The position numbers and the translations under genes were made by a program. Shown one piece after another: positions 34,164 to 41,728 of a stretch of DNA of 64,000 nucleotides; the stretch's first letter is position 1; every line of letters starts with the position of its first letter. The notes beneath the pieces are model-generated. The model was not told the origin of the DNA. It did no database searches and was given only the letters and a program-made list of their open reading frames with translations. The stretch comes from Gp1-AA133 sp964641665 (lineage in GTDB: Bacteria > Acidobacteriota > Terriglobia > Terriglobales > Acidobacteriaceae): NCBI GenBank assembly GCA_964641665.1, contig CAZXKO010000097.1:1-64000 (forward strand), given 5' to 3'.

Positions 34164-34245
34164 CTCGCGCCGGTCAGTGTTTCACAACTGCCCATTTCGT
34201 GGAAGGAGTTCCCGCGAAGACCCGACTTGCGGAAAGCCAGTGGGA

Positions 34246-34623
34246 TCAAGCGCCCACTTTGCGCCTGGGCTTCTTTCGCGCTGCCCGGACGCGCAGCTTG
34301 CAGCCCTTCTTCGGAGCCTTGGCCGCCACCATCTCGTACGATTTCGCAATGAGGTCTTTCAACTCGGGGTCGGCAAGAGCATCCAGCTGATCGAGCATCA
34401 CCCACTTGTAGCGCCCTACGTACGGCGCTGGGCGGATGTCCTCGCGTTCCACGAGTTCCGCGAAGTCATCGGGCGTGCACTTGAAGCACAAGCGAGAATT
34501 GTCGAGCCCCAGCGTCACAAAAATCTTGCCGGCTATTTTGAAGCAGAGATCGTCGCCCCACTGCAGGTTCTCCGTCGCGCGCGGGAACGCGAGACAAAAG
34601 GCGCGGATGGAATCCACGTTCAT
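34246..34623 (-). CDS. MmcQ/YjbR family protein
   Basis: Small DNA-binding-fold protein (CyaY-like alpha/beta), 125 residues, often called MmcQ or YjbR; function unknown. Family features: IRAFCLAFPRATENLQWGDD, CFKIAGKIFVTLGLDN, RLCFKCTPDDFAELVER and PAPYVGRYKWVMLDQLDALA. The C-terminus is unusually basic (KKGCKLRVRAARKKPRRKVGA), which might bind nucleic acid. Neighbours give no clue. Confidence 0.85.
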   Translation of the reverse strand: MNVDSIRAFCLAFPRATENLQWGDDLCFKIAGKIFVTLGLDNSRLCFKCTPDDFAELVEREDIRPAPYVGRYKWVMLDQLDALADPELKDLIAKSYEMVAAKAPKKGCKLRVRAARKKPRRKVGA

Positions 34624-34700
34624 GTCGATTTCCGATTTGCGATTGTCGATTTCCGATTTTCCTAGTTCGCCGAAAATCGGAAATCGCCAGCCGGCAATCC
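34622..34700. repeat. CGATTTCCGATTTG arrays forming a large hairpin
   Basis: A left array (TGTCGATTTCCGATTTGCGA, then TTGTCGATTTCCGATTTT) and a right array (GAAAATCGGAAATCGCCAGC) are inverted around a core of about nine bases. The transcript could fold into a long hairpin with T-rich arm. It separates the GNAT gene from the MmcQ gene. Same word family as 27694-27800. Confidence 0.65.
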
Positions 34701-34715
34701 GTTAGCAGCGTTGTT

Positions 34716-35543
34716 TCAACCCACAACCGGAAAGCTCTTGATCACCGTAGCCTTGCTGTAGGCGATCCGAAACCCCAGCCGAACGCAGTTCCGCTCCGAA
34801 ATGCTTCCGCCCTGGGTGACCACCACGATCAGTTCACATCCCGCTTCCGCGGCCGCTTGCATTCGCGTCTGCAGAAGGGCTGTCTGGATGCCGCGCCCGC
34901 GAAACTCCGGCAGCGTCCCCGCGCCGAACAACGCAAACACCCGGTGTTCCGCGACGATACGCCCAGCCGCGGCAGCCACCGGATTTTCGTCCACCGAGGC
35001 CACAAAGGTCAACGAACCCGGAAACCGGAACAGCGGGGCGAGCATCTCCGCGAACCCCTCCGGCGCGTTGCCCTTCTCGAAGAAACTGCGCGACACGATG
35101 TCTGAAAACAGTCCCGCTCCCTCAGGCTTCCCGGGCCGGATCGACACTCCCGCCGGCACCCGGACGGTCGTCCCCCCAGGTTCCAGCGGTAGGTACAGCA
35201 CGTTGTTCAATTCCGCGATCCCGTATCCGCGCGCCTTCACCAACTCGAGCAGGCTCGGGTCGGTCAGCGGACAGATATCCAGTTGCGCCGGGGCGCCGTG
35301 CGATCGGTAGAACGCCTCCAGCCGGTCCAGATCCTCGGCCTTGACCGGACCATGGAAGCCCATTCCCGCCGCGTGCCCAATCGGCGAGTTCAGGCCCGCA
35401 AACATCATGTGACCGCCGCAAATCGGTTCGAACGCCGCCCCCATCTCCGGCCGTATCTCCTGGTACATGCGTACACAATCGACCTGCGGCATCTCCTCGG
35501 CCGATTCCAGTCGGCGCGCGAGTGCCTTGTCCACAAATTGCAT
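34716..35543 (-). CDS. GNAT N-acetyltransferase
   Basis: Two-part protein of 275 residues: an N-terminal half of about 130 residues, then a C-terminal GNAT domain with the acetyl-CoA loop LFGAGTLPEFRGRGIQTALL (R/QxxGxG/A) and a last strand GCELIVVVTQGGSISERNCV, RLGFRIAYSKA. The start ATG at 35543 has AAAGGA about eight bases upstream; the open frame further upstream was not used. Substrate unknown; the N-terminal half has a degenerate GNAT look. Confidence 0.8.
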   Translation of the reverse strand: MQFVDKALARRLESAEEMPQVDCVRMYQEIRPEMGAAFEPICGGHMMFAGLNSPIGHAAGMGFHGPVKAEDLDRLEAFYRSHGAPAQLDICPLTDPSLLELVKARGYGIAELNNVLYLPLEPGGTTVRVPAGVSIRPGKPEGAGLFSDIVSRSFFEKGNAPEGFAEMLAPLFRFPGSLTFVASVDENPVAAAAGRIVAEHRVFALFGAGTLPEFRGRGIQTALLQTRMQAAAEAGCELIVVVTQGGSISERNCVRLGFRIAYSKATVIKSFPVVG

Positions 35544-35655
35544 GGGAAGAATCCTTTCTGGTTGTTCGTTGAAAGTGCAGGAAGGAGCAGAATCCGGACA
35601 CCACGCCGCCCGGTTCTTACTCCAGAGCACAACCAGCAGAATTAGCGGACGGCAG

Positions 35656-35841
35656 TCATAGGCAGGCGGCTAGCTTACCATGAAGTTGGGAGTTCCGGCT
35701 GTGCACCGACGTTCGGGTAGTGGGCCAGTTTGAATTTCGTAACACCTTTGCCAGATAGAACGCTGCGATACACCCGCCAATACCCACTGCGAGCTTTAGC
35801 AATTCGATTAAGAGAACGAAACCCGCCATGACTCCCTGCAT
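35656..35841 (-). CDS. Possible small membrane protein, 61 residues
   Basis: One or two hydrophobic helices (AGFVLLIELLKLAVGIGGCI, AAFYLAKVL) are followed by a polar tail. The hydrophobic part looks coding; the tail (TRTSVHSRNSQLHG) looks less so. No family is recognised. It may be real or a chance frame. Confidence 0.3.
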   Translation of the reverse strand: MQGVMAGFVLLIELLKLAVGIGGCIAAFYLAKVLRNSNWPTTRTSVHSRNSQLHGKLAACL

Positions 35842-35903
35842 CGCTCTTTCGGCCCTGAATGTAGCTCACTACCGACGTTCGCGAGGCGTTGTGGAAAGCC
35901 CTT

Positions 35904-37043
35904 CTACACCTGCTCCCGAGCCTCACCCAGCGTTACATTCAACTCCATCTTCTGCTTCCCGCGGTAAATCGTGACCTTCACCATATCTCCGGCGCGGTGC
36001 GCATTCATCATTTGGGCCAGGTCCTGCTGATCCTGCACGTTCTCCCCATCAATCGCCACGATCAGGTCGCCGCCCAGCATGATGGGGATATTCCCCAGGT
36101 AGGCGCGCTCCGTCCCACCCCGCAAACCGGCGTGTTCGGCCGCGCCGCCAGGGGTGACTTTCACGACGAGCAGCCCGAAATCCACCGGCAAGCCCAACTG
36201 CTCCGCCAGCTCCGGACCGATGGGAATGGTCTGTACTCCGAGTGCCGGACGCCGCACCCGCCCCAGCGTCACCAGGTCGTTGAGCACGGCTTTCGCGGTA
36301 TTGATCGGAATCGCAAAGCCGATGCCGGCGTTCTGACCGACGTTCGAGAGAATCATGGTGTTGATCCCGATCACCTCGCCGTGCCAGTTCATCAGCGGAC
36401 CGCCCGAATTCCCCGGATTGATCGCGGCATCGGTCTGAATCGCCTCGTCGATGGTTGCGCCGTTCGGCTCTTTTACCGGACGGATCGAACTCACGATCCC
36501 GCGCGTCATTGTGCCCGCGAGGCCGAAGGGATTCCCGATGGCATACACTTTTTGCCCGACCTGCAGGTTGCGCGAGTCGCCTAAGACCGCCGGCGTTAGA
36601 TTCGGGGCCTCAATCTTGATCACCGCCAGATCGTGCGCCGGATCCGTGCCAACAACGGTCGCCCGGAACTTCTTGCGATTGTGCATAGTGACTTCGACTT
36701 GCCGGGCATCCGCGATCACGTGGTAGTTGGTCAGGACAAGGCCCTTTTTGTCGATGACGAACCCGGAGCCCTGACCCTCCTGCGGCACCAATCCGTAAAA
36801 GAAGTCGAAGGTCACCGCCTTCGACGTGATGTTCACCACGGAGGGGATGTTCTTCCGGTAGACGAGAATGTTGTTCTGCTCTTCCGCATCCAGTGTCTCG
36901 TCACCCGCCGCTTCGGTAATCTCTACCTTGTTGGGCCGGCTGATCCAGTTGGCTGGGTGCATTCGACCCGACCGCCAGGTCGTGAAGTAGAAGAAAGCTC
37001 CCGCCAACACCACCGCCAACGCCACCGGCCGCAATAGCCTCAT
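35904..37043 (-). CDS. Trypsin-like serine protease of the HtrA/DegP family
   Basis: Membrane-anchored or periplasmic quality-control protease, 379 residues. A signal-anchor sits at residues 1-22. The catalytic triad is visible: His in GLVLTNYHVIADAR, Asp in PAHDLAVIKIE and Ser in INPGNSGGPLMN. One PDZ domain follows (GLLVVKVTPGGAAEHAGLRG, GGDLIVAIDGENVQ). Start ATG at 37043 has AGGGG upstream; an upstream open extension to 37136 lacks a good ribosome site. Substrates unknown. Confidence 0.92.
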   Translation of the reverse strand: MRLLRPVALAVVLAGAFFYFTTWRSGRMHPANWISRPNKVEITEAAGDETLDAEEQNNILVYRKNIPSVVNITSKAVTFDFFYGLVPQEGQGSGFVIDKKGLVLTNYHVIADARQVEVTMHNRKKFRATVVGTDPAHDLAVIKIEAPNLTPAVLGDSRNLQVGQKVYAIGNPFGLAGTMTRGIVSSIRPVKEPNGATIDEAIQTDAAINPGNSGGPLMNWHGEVIGINTMILSNVGQNAGIGFAIPINTAKAVLNDLVTLGRVRRPALGVQTIPIGPELAEQLGLPVDFGLLVVKVTPGGAAEHAGLRGGTERAYLGNIPIMLGGDLIVAIDGENVQDQQDLAQMMNAHRAGDMVKVTIYRGKQKMELNVTLGEAREQV

Positions 37044-37255
37044 ACATCCCCTTTGCGCTAAAACGCGCATTCCGACGTGTTCGATCTGTGCTGCTTCAAT
37101 TCTAAACAAGGAACTCGGACTCGCGCAGGATTCCACCTGCCCCGTCGGGAAATCGAGGGTCGCTAATATCCCCGTGAGGGGAGGTACGCAAATTCACACT
37201 GCCCAGTTCGAAACGGCAAAAACCGGGCCGGATCAGCACATTCCGTGCCCAGTTC

Positions 37256-37897
37256 TTACGAAGCCCTCTCCGCTTCCGTCCGCAGTTGCGCCCACACGTC
37301 GCGAACCTGCCGTTGTGTGGCGTCGAGCGAGCCGGAGTTGTCGATCACGTGATCGGCCGCTTTGACCTTCTCTTCATCCGGCTGTTGCGCGGCCATCCTG
37401 CGCCGCACTTCCTGCCGCGCCGCCTCCACATCGATCTTGAGACGCTCGGCGAACCGCTGAACTCGCTGTTCCTCCCGGCACGTCACCACGATCAACCGAT
37501 CAAAGCGACGGGCCGCGCCCGCCTCCAGAATCAGCGCCGCCTCCACCATCGCAATCGCGCGGTAGTCGCGGCGGCCCACTTCCTCCATCCATTCATCCTG
37601 CCGGCGAATCACCGCCGGATGCACGATGCGGTTCAGCTCCGCCACCCTCGGCGAGCCTCCACCGTGCGGTCCGCCAAACGCCGCCTCGGCCAGTGCCGGA
37701 CGATTCACGCTCCCATCGGAATTGAGAATGCCCGTTCCAAACCGCCGCACCACTTCTTCGTAAACCGCCTGCCCCGGTTGCATCAACTCGTGCGCGATCT
37801 GGTCGGCTTGCACCAGATGCGCCCCCAGCGCAACGAACATCTCCCCCACCACCGATTTGCCGCTGGCGATCCCCCCGGTCAACCCGACTTTCAGCAA
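37256..37897 (-). CDS. coaE: Dephospho-CoA kinase
   Basis: Last step of coenzyme A synthesis, phosphorylating dephospho-CoA. The P-loop GLTGGIASGKS is at residues 5-15, followed by the substrate region LGAHLVQADQIAHELMQPGQ and the lid DYRAIAMVEAALILEAGAAR, RFDRLIVVTCREEQR. Length about 213 if started at the TTG at 37897 (LLKVGLTGG), which has GAGGCGAG upstream. A GTG at 37951 would add 18 residues that fall in repeat-like sequence. The C-terminus VIDNSGSLDATQRQV is typical. Confidence 0.9.
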   Translation of the reverse strand: MLKVGLTGGIASGKSVVGEMFVALGAHLVQADQIAHELMQPGQAVYEEVVRRFGTGILNSDGSVNRPALAEAAFGGPHGGGSPRVAELNRIVHPAVIRRQDEWMEEVGRRDYRAIAMVEAALILEAGAARRFDRLIVVTCREEQRVQRFAERLKIDVEAARQEVRRRMAAQQPDEEKVKAADHVIDNSGSLDATQRQVRDVWAQLRTEAERAS

Positions 37898-38065
37898 GCG
37901 CTCGCCTCGGTCACAGATGTTCGCGCGGGACAACTTCCGCCACGGAGGCACCTTTCGACTTCGCTCAGAGCAGGCTCCGGCGCGGAGAAAACAAGAAGGC
38001 CAGTCATGATTGGGCCCGAAACACCGACGTTAGTCCGCTCTCGCCATAGATCATCAATGAAAACC

Positions 38066-38106
38066 TGTCATCCCGACCGGAGCGAAGCGAGGTGGAGGGG
38101 CCTTGT
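38066..38106 (+). repeat. GTCATCCCGA...GAGCGAAGCGAGG repeat
   Basis: Dispersed element CCTGTCATCCCGACC, GGAGCGAAGCGAGGTGGAGG. Same family as 10147-10190 and inverted 11776-11826. It lies in the 290-bp coaE-folD gap. Confidence 0.55.
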
Positions 38107-38201
38107 GTTTCCGGCAATTGCTCCGCCCTCGAAATCATCTCCAACTATGCGGCTCGACCCGCGAAGCAACCCGAACCCCATCCGCCGCGACCATGCTTCC
38201 T

Positions 38202-38240
38202 TGTGAATCTCTCCGTGCCTCAGTGCCTCCGTGGTGAAAA
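38202..38240 (-). repeat. CCACGGAGGCACTGAGGCAC word array, left of folD
   Basis: On the minus strand TTCACCACGGAGGCACTGAGG with further drift. An oppositely oriented copy lies on the other side of folD at 39234-39270, so the gene is bracketed by inverted copies of the CCACGGAGACA family. Confidence 0.6.
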
Positions 38241-38245
38241 AGCCG

Positions 38246-39178
38246 TCACCCCACCGGAACCGCCGACCCCCGCCGCAGCTTCGCTGCCCGGACCGTATTC
38301 GCCATCAGCATCGCAATCGTCAGCGGCCCCACGCCCCCGGGAACCGGCGTGATCGCTCCGGCCACTTCCGCGACTTCCGGATGCACATCCCCGAGCAGCG
38401 TTGACCCGTTCTTCGCGAACGCCGCTTCGCGCTTCTCGTTGCCCTTGAAGAAGCGTTCAAACTCGGCGCGATCCGTGACCTTGTTCATGCCCACATCAAT
38501 CACAGTTGCGCCCGGCTTCACGAAGTCGCGCGTAACCATCCCGGCGCGGCCGATGGCTGCCACCACGATATCGCCCCGCCGGCACACTCCGGCCAGGTCG
38601 CGCGTTTTCGAATGGCACACGGTGACCGTGGCGTTGGCATTCATGAGCAACATGGCCATGGGCTTGCCCACGATGTCGCTTCGTCCCACCACCACCGCTT
38701 CCTGACCGGTGACCGCAATGTTCGACCTCCGCAGCAACTCCATCACGCCGCCCGGCGTGCACGGGACCAGTCCCGGCCGCTGTGTAGAAAGAAACCCGAC
38801 GTTCATGGGATGGAATCCGTCCACATCCTTCGCCGGATCCACCGCCATCAACACCCTCTTCGCATCCACCTGGGGCGGGAGCGGCAACTGCACCAGGATG
38901 CCGTCGATTTCATCACGCCGATTCAGGTCCTCCACTAGCGCGAGCAACTCGACGGTCGTCGCCGACTCGGCCGGCGTATGCTTTTCGCTGTAAAGCCCGA
39001 CTTCCTCAGAACTTTTCACCTTGCCTCGTACATAAATCTCCGACGCCGGGTTATGTCCCACTAGCACGACCGCGAGTCCGGGGCGCATCCCCGCCGCCGC
39101 GAGCATCTTTGCTTCGGCTGCGACTTCCGCCCGAATCTCGCCCGCGATCTTGTTCCCATCCAGAATCTTGGCCGCCAT
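38246..39178 (-). CDS. folD: Bifunctional methylenetetrahydrofolate dehydrogenase/cyclohydrolase
   Basis: Interconverts methylene-, methenyl- and formyl-tetrahydrofolate. Diagnostic stretches: GLAVVLVGHNPASEIYVRGK with the catalytic Lys two turns on (YVRGKVKS), ILVQLPLPPQVDAKRVLMAV, PAKDVDGFHPMNVG, PCTPGGVMELL and the NADP loop VVGRSDIVGKPMAMLLMN. Length 310. The C-terminus PVPGGVGPLTIAMLMANTV is classical. Not coupled to neighbours. Confidence 0.96.
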   Translation of the reverse strand: MAAKILDGNKIAGEIRAEVAAEAKMLAAAGMRPGLAVVLVGHNPASEIYVRGKVKSSEEVGLYSEKHTPAESATTVELLALVEDLNRRDEIDGILVQLPLPPQVDAKRVLMAVDPAKDVDGFHPMNVGFLSTQRPGLVPCTPGGVMELLRRSNIAVTGQEAVVVGRSDIVGKPMAMLLMNANATVTVCHSKTRDLAGVCRRGDIVVAAIGRAGMVTRDFVKPGATVIDVGMNKVTDRAEFERFFKGNEKREAAFAKNGSTLLGDVHPEVAEVAGAITPVPGGVGPLTIAMLMANTVRAAKLRRGSAVPVG

Positions 39179-39233
39179 CCATCTCCCTCAGTTATGAAAG
39201 CCTTCGAGAACACTCATTCTAAACTGGCGGGGC

Positions 39234-39270
39234 GGATTCACCACGGAGACACGGAGACACGGAGAAAATG
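39234..39270 (+). repeat. CCACGGAGACACGGAGACAC word array, right of folD
   Basis: Three direct words ACGGAGACACGGAG after TTCACC, inverted relative to 38202-38240. A short inverted piece, GACTCCGTGGTGAA, occurs again at 39331-39345, just before the Trm112 gene, making a local inverted pair around about 60 bp. Confidence 0.65.
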
Positions 39271-39371
39271 CATGCGGAATGTCGATGCGGAGATCACCAA
39301 ATCCGTTTTGCCCAGTTCTCCCCCCTTTATGACTCCGTGGTGAACGACTTTCGGAGTACAATCTCCCGGTT

Positions 39372-39542
39372 ATGATCCCCCCCGACCTCCTCGAAATCCT
39401 GGTCTGTCCCGCCTGTAAGAAGCCGCTCGTACTCAAAACCAACCCCGAAGCACTCAAGTGCGATGCTTGCAACCGCGTCTACCCCGTGCGCGATAACATC
39501 CCGGTGCTGTTGATCGACCAAGCCTTCAGTGACCCTTCCTGA
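39372..39542 (+). CDS. Trm112 family zinc-binding protein
   Basis: Small zinc protein, 56 residues. MIPPDLLEILVCPACKKPLV and LKCDACNRVYPVRDNIPVLL match the YcaR/Trm112 family, with Cys12, Cys15, Cys30 and Cys33 as likely ligands. In other organisms Trm112 partners methyltransferases; bacterial copies often sit near lipid or cell-wall genes. Too short to be found by long-frame rules. The stop overlaps the stem of an intrinsic terminator. Confidence 0.88.
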   Translation: MIPPDLLEILVCPACKKPLVLKTNPEALKCDACNRVYPVRDNIPVLLIDQAFSDPS

Positions 39543-39565
39543 CTCCCGCTACTCTGGGAGTTTTT
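39542..39565 (+). terminator. Intrinsic terminator after the Trm112 gene
   Basis: Stem ACTCCC/GGGAGT (39542-39547 and 39556-39561) with an eight-base loop, running into TTTTT. Confidence 0.6.
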
Positions 39566-39750
39566 CCGCCTTCTGTAAGCAAATCGCCGCTTTCCGTCCC
39601 AGAACGACATCTTGTGTCATTACCCTGACGGTACTTCCGGAACCCCGGACGCCGGTTACCTGCTTTGGGTTGCCTGCAACTTCGTATTTCCACACGGGTT
39701 AATGAAACCAGAACGTCCTCTGGCACGTAGATAGATTCAGAGGCTGCTTA

Positions 39751-39766
39751 CGGCATGGGAATTGCA
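39751..39766 (+). promoter_or_regulatory. Candidate sigma-54 promoter of the small 76-residue gene
   Basis: CGGCATGGGAATTGCA matches the -24/-12 pattern (GGCA, N5, TTGCA): the GG and GC pairs are ten bases apart as required. It lies about 85 bases before the ATG at 39839. No enhancer-binding-protein gene is in the window. Confidence 0.45.
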
Positions 39767-39838
39767 TGCAACATTTGTGGCAGTCGGTGAGTCTAATAGG
39801 CCAAGGACGTAGCAAGCAGGTCGGAGGTGAGGACGGCC

Positions 39839-40069
39839 ATGAAAGAACGATTCACGAACACGGAGTTGGCGTCGCTGCGGAGCGATCTGCTGCAAGGTGG
39901 GATGATCGATTCCCGCGAGGCTGCCGAACTCTTGCAGGTTTTCCTGATGGGCCGTGGCTATGGGGTTTCTCCCCAGGCGGCTCTGGATGCTGCTGGTCGC
40001 GTCGAGATGGCCGGCTGCTCTTTGCCAGTTCTTCAGTACGAGTTGGAGAATCTGGCACTGGTCATGTAA
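39839..40069 (+). CDS. Small conserved-looking protein, 76 residues
   Basis: I do not recognise a named family. The predicted helical protein MKERFTNTELASLRSDLLQG, GMIDSREAAELLQVFLMGRG, YGVSPQAALDAAGRVEMAGC looks soluble and coding; it has one Cys. A GGAGGTGAGG stretch lies upstream of the ATG at 39839. A possible sigma-54 promoter is 75-90 bases upstream. It is downstream of Trm112 but separated by a terminator. Confidence 0.6.
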   Translation: MKERFTNTELASLRSDLLQGGMIDSREAAELLQVFLMGRGYGVSPQAALDAAGRVEMAGCSLPVLQYELENLALVM

Positions 40070-40081
40070 TTCAGCTTTGAA

Positions 40082-40140
40082 AAGCGGTGACTTTTCAAAC
40101 CGGGCCTAGCAGTAAAGCGGTGACAAGTAGAAGCGGTGAC
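40082..40140 (+). repeat. Three AAGCGGTGAC direct repeats
   Basis: The decamer AAGCGGTGAC occurs exactly at 40082-40091, 40115-40124 and 40131-40140, 33 and 16 bases apart. It is followed by TTGACA (40152-40157) and by an intrinsic terminator at 40209. Too few and unevenly spaced for a CRISPR array; could be protein-binding sites. Confidence 0.6.
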
Positions 40141-40208
40141 GAACCAGGGAATTGACAAAATCTGACCGGACCTCGGAACTCAGTCGTTCCGATCAGGTAG
40201 AAACAGAC

Positions 40209-40235
40209 AAGCCGGGCCAACCAGCCCGGCTTTGC
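40209..40235 (+). terminator. Intrinsic terminator
   Basis: Stem AAGCCGGGC/GCCCGGCTT (40209-40217 and 40224-40232) with a CAACCA loop, then TTTGCTTTT. About 140 bases after the small 76-residue gene, so it may end that transcript or a short RNA from the repeat region. Confidence 0.75.
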
Positions 40236-40247
40236 TTTTGGGAGGCA

Positions 40248-40404
40248 GCTGTTAGCCTTTAGCTCTTAGCCTTTAGCTCATGCAAAGCCGAAATTTGGTT
40301 CGGACCTCCCGGATGAGTTTCCCCTGGAAGTCCCACGCGTTTTAGGTCCCGCAGAGAGTGTCGCCCCGGGGGTTCAAGCTAACGGCTAAAGGCTAAGAGC
40401 TAAT
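40248..40404. repeat. Inverted pair of AGCTAAAGGCTAAG arrays around a 95-bp core
   Basis: The left arm (40248-40280) is GTTAGCCTTTAGCTCTTAGC, CTTTAGCTC. The right arm (40376-40404) is AGCTAACGGCTAAAGGCTAA, GAGCTAAT, its inverted form. The layout (inverted word arrays flanking about 95 bp) is the same as at 11697-11880. It fills the gap before the permease gene. Confidence 0.65.
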
Positions 40405-40411
40405 CGCTGCC

Positions 40412-41707
40412 TTACTCGTACCGCAAACTTTCCACCGGATCGAGCTGCGCCGCACGTGTGGCCGGCAGCGTCCCGAACACCACCCCCACCAGCGACGACA
40501 CCAGGATCGCGATAATTGCCGACAACCCCGAGATCGGAATCCGGTACGCTGTTAGAAAGCGTACCGAGAACGGAATCGCCAGCCCGATCACAATCCCGAT
40601 AATTCCCCCCACCAGCGAAATCAGCACCGCCTCGGCCAGGAACTGGAACCGGATCTCGCGGTTGGTCGCACCGATCGCCTTGCGGATCCCGATTTCCCGA
40701 ATGCGCGAACTCACCGTCGCCAGCATGATGTTCATGATCCCGATGCCGCTCACCAGCAGCGTCACCGCCGCAATCAACAGCAGGCCCATCGTCAATGCGT
40801 TGGCAATCTTGTCCCACACCGAGAGTAGTTGCGTCAGGTTGCTCACCGTGTACACCGATTCCGGCCGGTGCCGCGACCGGATCACCCGCTCGATCTGCCG
40901 CGTCGCCGAGACCACGTCATCAGGGCTGGCCACGGTGAAGAAGATCTGCTTCACCTCGGCGGTCTCGGTGAAGTACCGGCTCACCGTGGAGGGAATCACC
41001 ATGGTGTAGTCCTGCACCTCCGATTGTCCGAAGGTGTCGACGCCTTCCTTGAATGTCCCGATCACGGTAAACGGCAAACCATTCAGCTTGATGACCTGCC
41101 CCACTGCAGCATCCACCGATCCATAGACTTCTTCCGCCATCTTCTGGGTCAGCACGCCCACTTTGTTGCGCGACTGGGAATCGCCCGCGTCGAAGAAGCG
41201 CCCGGAAAGCACGACCAGGTTGCGCACCCGCGCGTATTCCGGCGACGCGCCCATCACCGTGATGTCTTTCTCTCTTCCCGATCCCGCCGCGATGCGTTCA
41301 CTCAGCACCACCAGTGGAGACGCGGCCGTGATGCTAGACACCTGCTCCTGCGCGGCGCGCATGTCGTCCACGGTCAGCGGGTCAGGAGCGCTCGCTGTGA
41401 TGCGCTGCGACCCCCCGGAGTACTCCACGTAGATCATGTTGGCCCCGATGGCCTGGATCAACCGCTGCACGTACTGCTTCCCGGTCATGCCGATCGTGAC
41501 AACGAGAATGAGCGACGCCGTCCCGATCACCATGCCGAGGGCCGTGAGTGTAAAGCGCACTTTGTTGCTGTTGAAGGTGTCGTAGGCGAAGTTGAGAATT
41601 TCGCCCAGCTTGACGCCGCGCCGCTGGAGCGACGGTGGCACAGGACGACGGCGGGCCGGCGGATTGCATGGCGGCGCCGAAGGCGCGGTTGGGGTTACGG
41701 TTGCCAT
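40412..41707 (-). CDS. FtsX/MacB-type ABC transporter permease
   Basis: Membrane subunit with a large periplasmic MacB_PCD domain between TM1 and three C-terminal helices. TM1 (LTALGMVIGTASLILVVTIG) begins near residue 57, preceded by a Pro-rich cytoplasmic tail. The periplasmic part has SAPDPLTVDDMRAAQ and VMGASPEYARVRNLVVLSGR, with FFDAGDSQSRNKVGVLTQKM. C-terminal SGIGIMNIMLATVSSRIREI, GIRKAIGATNREIRFQFLAE is the FtsX signature. Length 431. No ATPase gene is adjacent, so it must pair with an unlinked MacB-like or LolD-like ATPase. Confidence 0.9.
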   Translation of the reverse strand: MATVTPTAPSAPPCNPPARRRPVPPSLQRRGVKLGEILNFAYDTFNSNKVRFTLTALGMVIGTASLILVVTIGMTGKQYVQRLIQAIGANMIYVEYSGGSQRITASAPDPLTVDDMRAAQEQVSSITAASPLVVLSERIAAGSGREKDITVMGASPEYARVRNLVVLSGRFFDAGDSQSRNKVGVLTQKMAEEVYGSVDAAVGQVIKLNGLPFTVIGTFKEGVDTFGQSEVQDYTMVIPSTVSRYFTETAEVKQIFFTVASPDDVVSATRQIERVIRSRHRPESVYTVSNLTQLLSVWDKIANALTMGLLLIAAVTLLVSGIGIMNIMLATVSSRIREIGIRKAIGATNREIRFQFLAEAVLISLVGGIIGIVIGLAIPFSVRFLTAYRIPISGLSAIIAILVSSLVGVVFGTLPATRAAQLDPVESLRYE

Positions 41708-41728
41708 CTCCAGATTAGATGCTACTCC

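Noticed and set aside
33213..34352. Long plus-strand frame across the ROK kinase and its neighbours
   Set aside because: Arg- and His-rich translation without domains; overlaps genes that are clearly supported on the minus strand.
40082..40140. Possible CRISPR array
   Set aside because: Only three 10-base repeats with unequal spacing (33 and 16 bases) and no cas genes.
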